Source of the DNA: Sordariomycetes sp. S80-01Y
Taxonomy: Eukaryota; Ascomycota; Sordariomycetes
Length of the DNA stretch: 64,000 nt
Direction: 5' to 3'
Assembly (NCBI GenBank): GCA_037042185.1
Contig: JAXQJY010000033.1
Coordinates: 124,001-188,000 of the forward strand
Shown here: positions 62,623 through 64,000 of the stretch, piece by piece
Layout of the letters: each line of letters begins with the position of its first letter
Numbering within the stretch: the first letter of the stretch is position 1
Notes under the pieces: generated by a model
The model's database searches: none
Seen by the model: the letters and a program-made list of their open reading frames with translations, nothing else
Told to the model about the DNA's origin: nothing
Made by a program: the position numbers and the translations under genes

Positions 62623-64000
62623 CACTTACGTCTGGAGAGAGGGACTCGTAGGCAAATGGAAATGGGACACACGTATTATAGACACTTCATTTCTCAATGC
62701 AAAATATCAATCTTACTAATACACTCAATGGTAGTAAATAGTCATGTACATTTGAGCTTTGACCAAACCTTTCGATGGCCACGATCAAACTTCATGGACC
62801 TTGACCCCAGCGAAGCTATTATCTCCTCTTATGACCCTGCACAGCAACTTCCCAGGCCTTCAGACCGAACTTCAGGAAAGTTTGGACACATTTCGAGACT
62901 GAAAACTTTCGCTATATGTTGATGCGTCGCATGTTTTGGCTGCAGATGGCCCCTCAGGTGTTGTCAGATTTGATAGCAAGGACCTCGCACGTGATTCCAA
63001 CACTCTACGTTCACATCACCTCGCCCGAGCATGCTGCAGTATAGATGAATCAACGAGAATTATCTCAATCAGTGCTTGCTTGAGCGCCGATGGCAGCAAT
63101 GGACGGAGACGGAAGCCCGGTAGTGTGAGGCGGCGCGCTGCTCACGATCTGTCTGCTTCGCTCCAACTTCCTAGAAGTCAGACGAGATTCGACGCGTCAA
63201 TGCCTGGAATCTTTTCATACGCCACACTGATACCATAATGGTCGATTCTATTGATTTGCTGCTGAAGCAGGTGGATGAAGTGAGCGAAACGGTATAAGCT
63301 AGATAGGAGGCCCATCCTCAAGCGCGCGAGGGCGCCACTGCAAATTACTTGGGACTAAGCTAGTGACTATTTGCAATATGTATCAATATATACGGAGGTA
63401 AAGATACCTACGACGTTCTTTCTTGCCTTAATAGGCGGGAGTAATTTTCTCGATATCGGATTCCAACTCTTAGCGGTTCGATTTATTGGGAAGGGGAGAT
63501 ATAGTACATTACGATTCCTGCCATTACCACGCGATTTAACCGTCAGTCTCGGTATGTGAGCCAGGGATTAGAATACTATAGCACGGTAATTATCAGTGCT
63601 GGTAATCATAGCTATTGGGTATTAATCTTATGTTCCTCTGTCTTGAACCTATAACGGCCACGAAGACGAATGAATCTCCTCCTTACGTGATACCTAGCCT
63701 TAAAACCACTCCCAAGATGCCCGAAAGGATATTCAGTCTTCATAGCAAACCCATTTGTCACTCCAGCGAATATTATCGCGACAATGCTGCCAGTTTCGCG
63801 GCTATTCTATGTATTCCACAGGTAACATCTCACGGGATGTCTCCCTTGGCCTGGTATCGTGGCTCTTGACACTTGCGCTGGGAAAATACAATACTGGTGT
63901 AGTCTTGGACTTGCTATGGGGCTTCTTGGACCGTCTTCGTTGCTTTTGGAATTGTCTTCGGATCTTTGATCCCTGAAACGGCCACTACAATCTGAACCAA
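62623..64000. other. Right-end AT-rich, gene-free sequence
   Basis: 1.4 kb. The part after 63.3 kb is AT-rich with many short frames. A stretch at 63.78-63.98 kb translates in shifting frames to hydrophobic, transporter-like words. That could be the relic of a membrane-protein gene, but the signal is too weak to call. Confidence 0.35.

Noticed and set aside
63755-63976. Hydrophobic translation resembling a transporter fragment
   Set aside because: The likeness is spread over several frames and short. Without a search it cannot be told from chance in AT-rich DNA.

Overview
This window is nuclear DNA of a filamentous ascomycete (Pezizomycotina). By inference it is a Sordariomycete, possibly near Colletotrichum or Verticillium. 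The grounds are a high-GC coding style, short introns (mostly 47-79 nt, GTRNGT donors, CTRAC/CTRAY branch sites, YAG acceptors), long pyrimidine-rich leaders, and fungal-type proteins such as a secreted GH28 enzyme, a Zn(II)2Cys6 regulator and an Etp1-type RING/UBP protein. I saw no rRNA, tRNA, CRISPR array or intact mobile element.

Layout. 0-2 kb: the 3' part of an HP1-type heterochromatin protein and a tiny membrane protein. 2-11 kb: mostly non-coding, with a small secreted protein carrying three Lys-Arg sites (5.1-5.4 kb) and an Aim32/Apd1-type sucrase/ferredoxin-like protein (9.6-10.8 kb). 11-21.5 kb: glycerol-3-phosphate acyltransferase, a GH28 pectinase-fold enzyme, an Etp1/BRAP2 protein and a three-unit polyubiquitin gene. 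24-26.6 kb: a His/Gln-rich Zn2Cys6 protein. 29.8-31.6 kb: a CorA-like transporter. 33.4-35 kb: the farnesyltransferase beta subunit. 39.8-40.6 kb: a small dsRBD-like protein. 42.9-46.4 kb: GDP-mannose pyrophosphorylase and glycerol kinase, convergent. 48-53.5 kb: FACT subunit SPT16 and a Cdc50/Lem3 flippase subunit, convergent.

The last 10 kb differs. It has a 15-bp-unit tandem repeat tract, a leftward gene of unknown function with a good TATA box, and two tandem genes (56.7-58.8 and 60.5-62.6 kb). These two encode diverged paralogs of a family I do not recognise. They share intron positions and phases, an N-terminal module, a linker motif, a basic stretch, and a C-terminal module ending in an acidic tail and Cys. 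They are my best candidate for something undescribed.

Most genes here are independent core genes, not a pathway cluster. Loose themes are chromatin (HP1, SPT16), ubiquitin (polyubiquitin beside a RING/UBP protein), lipid and membrane work (GPAT, glycerol kinase, Cdc50, farnesyltransferase) and the cell surface (GDP-mannose synthesis, GH28). All exon joins were read by eye from splice signals, frame and family resemblance; no search or alignment program was run.
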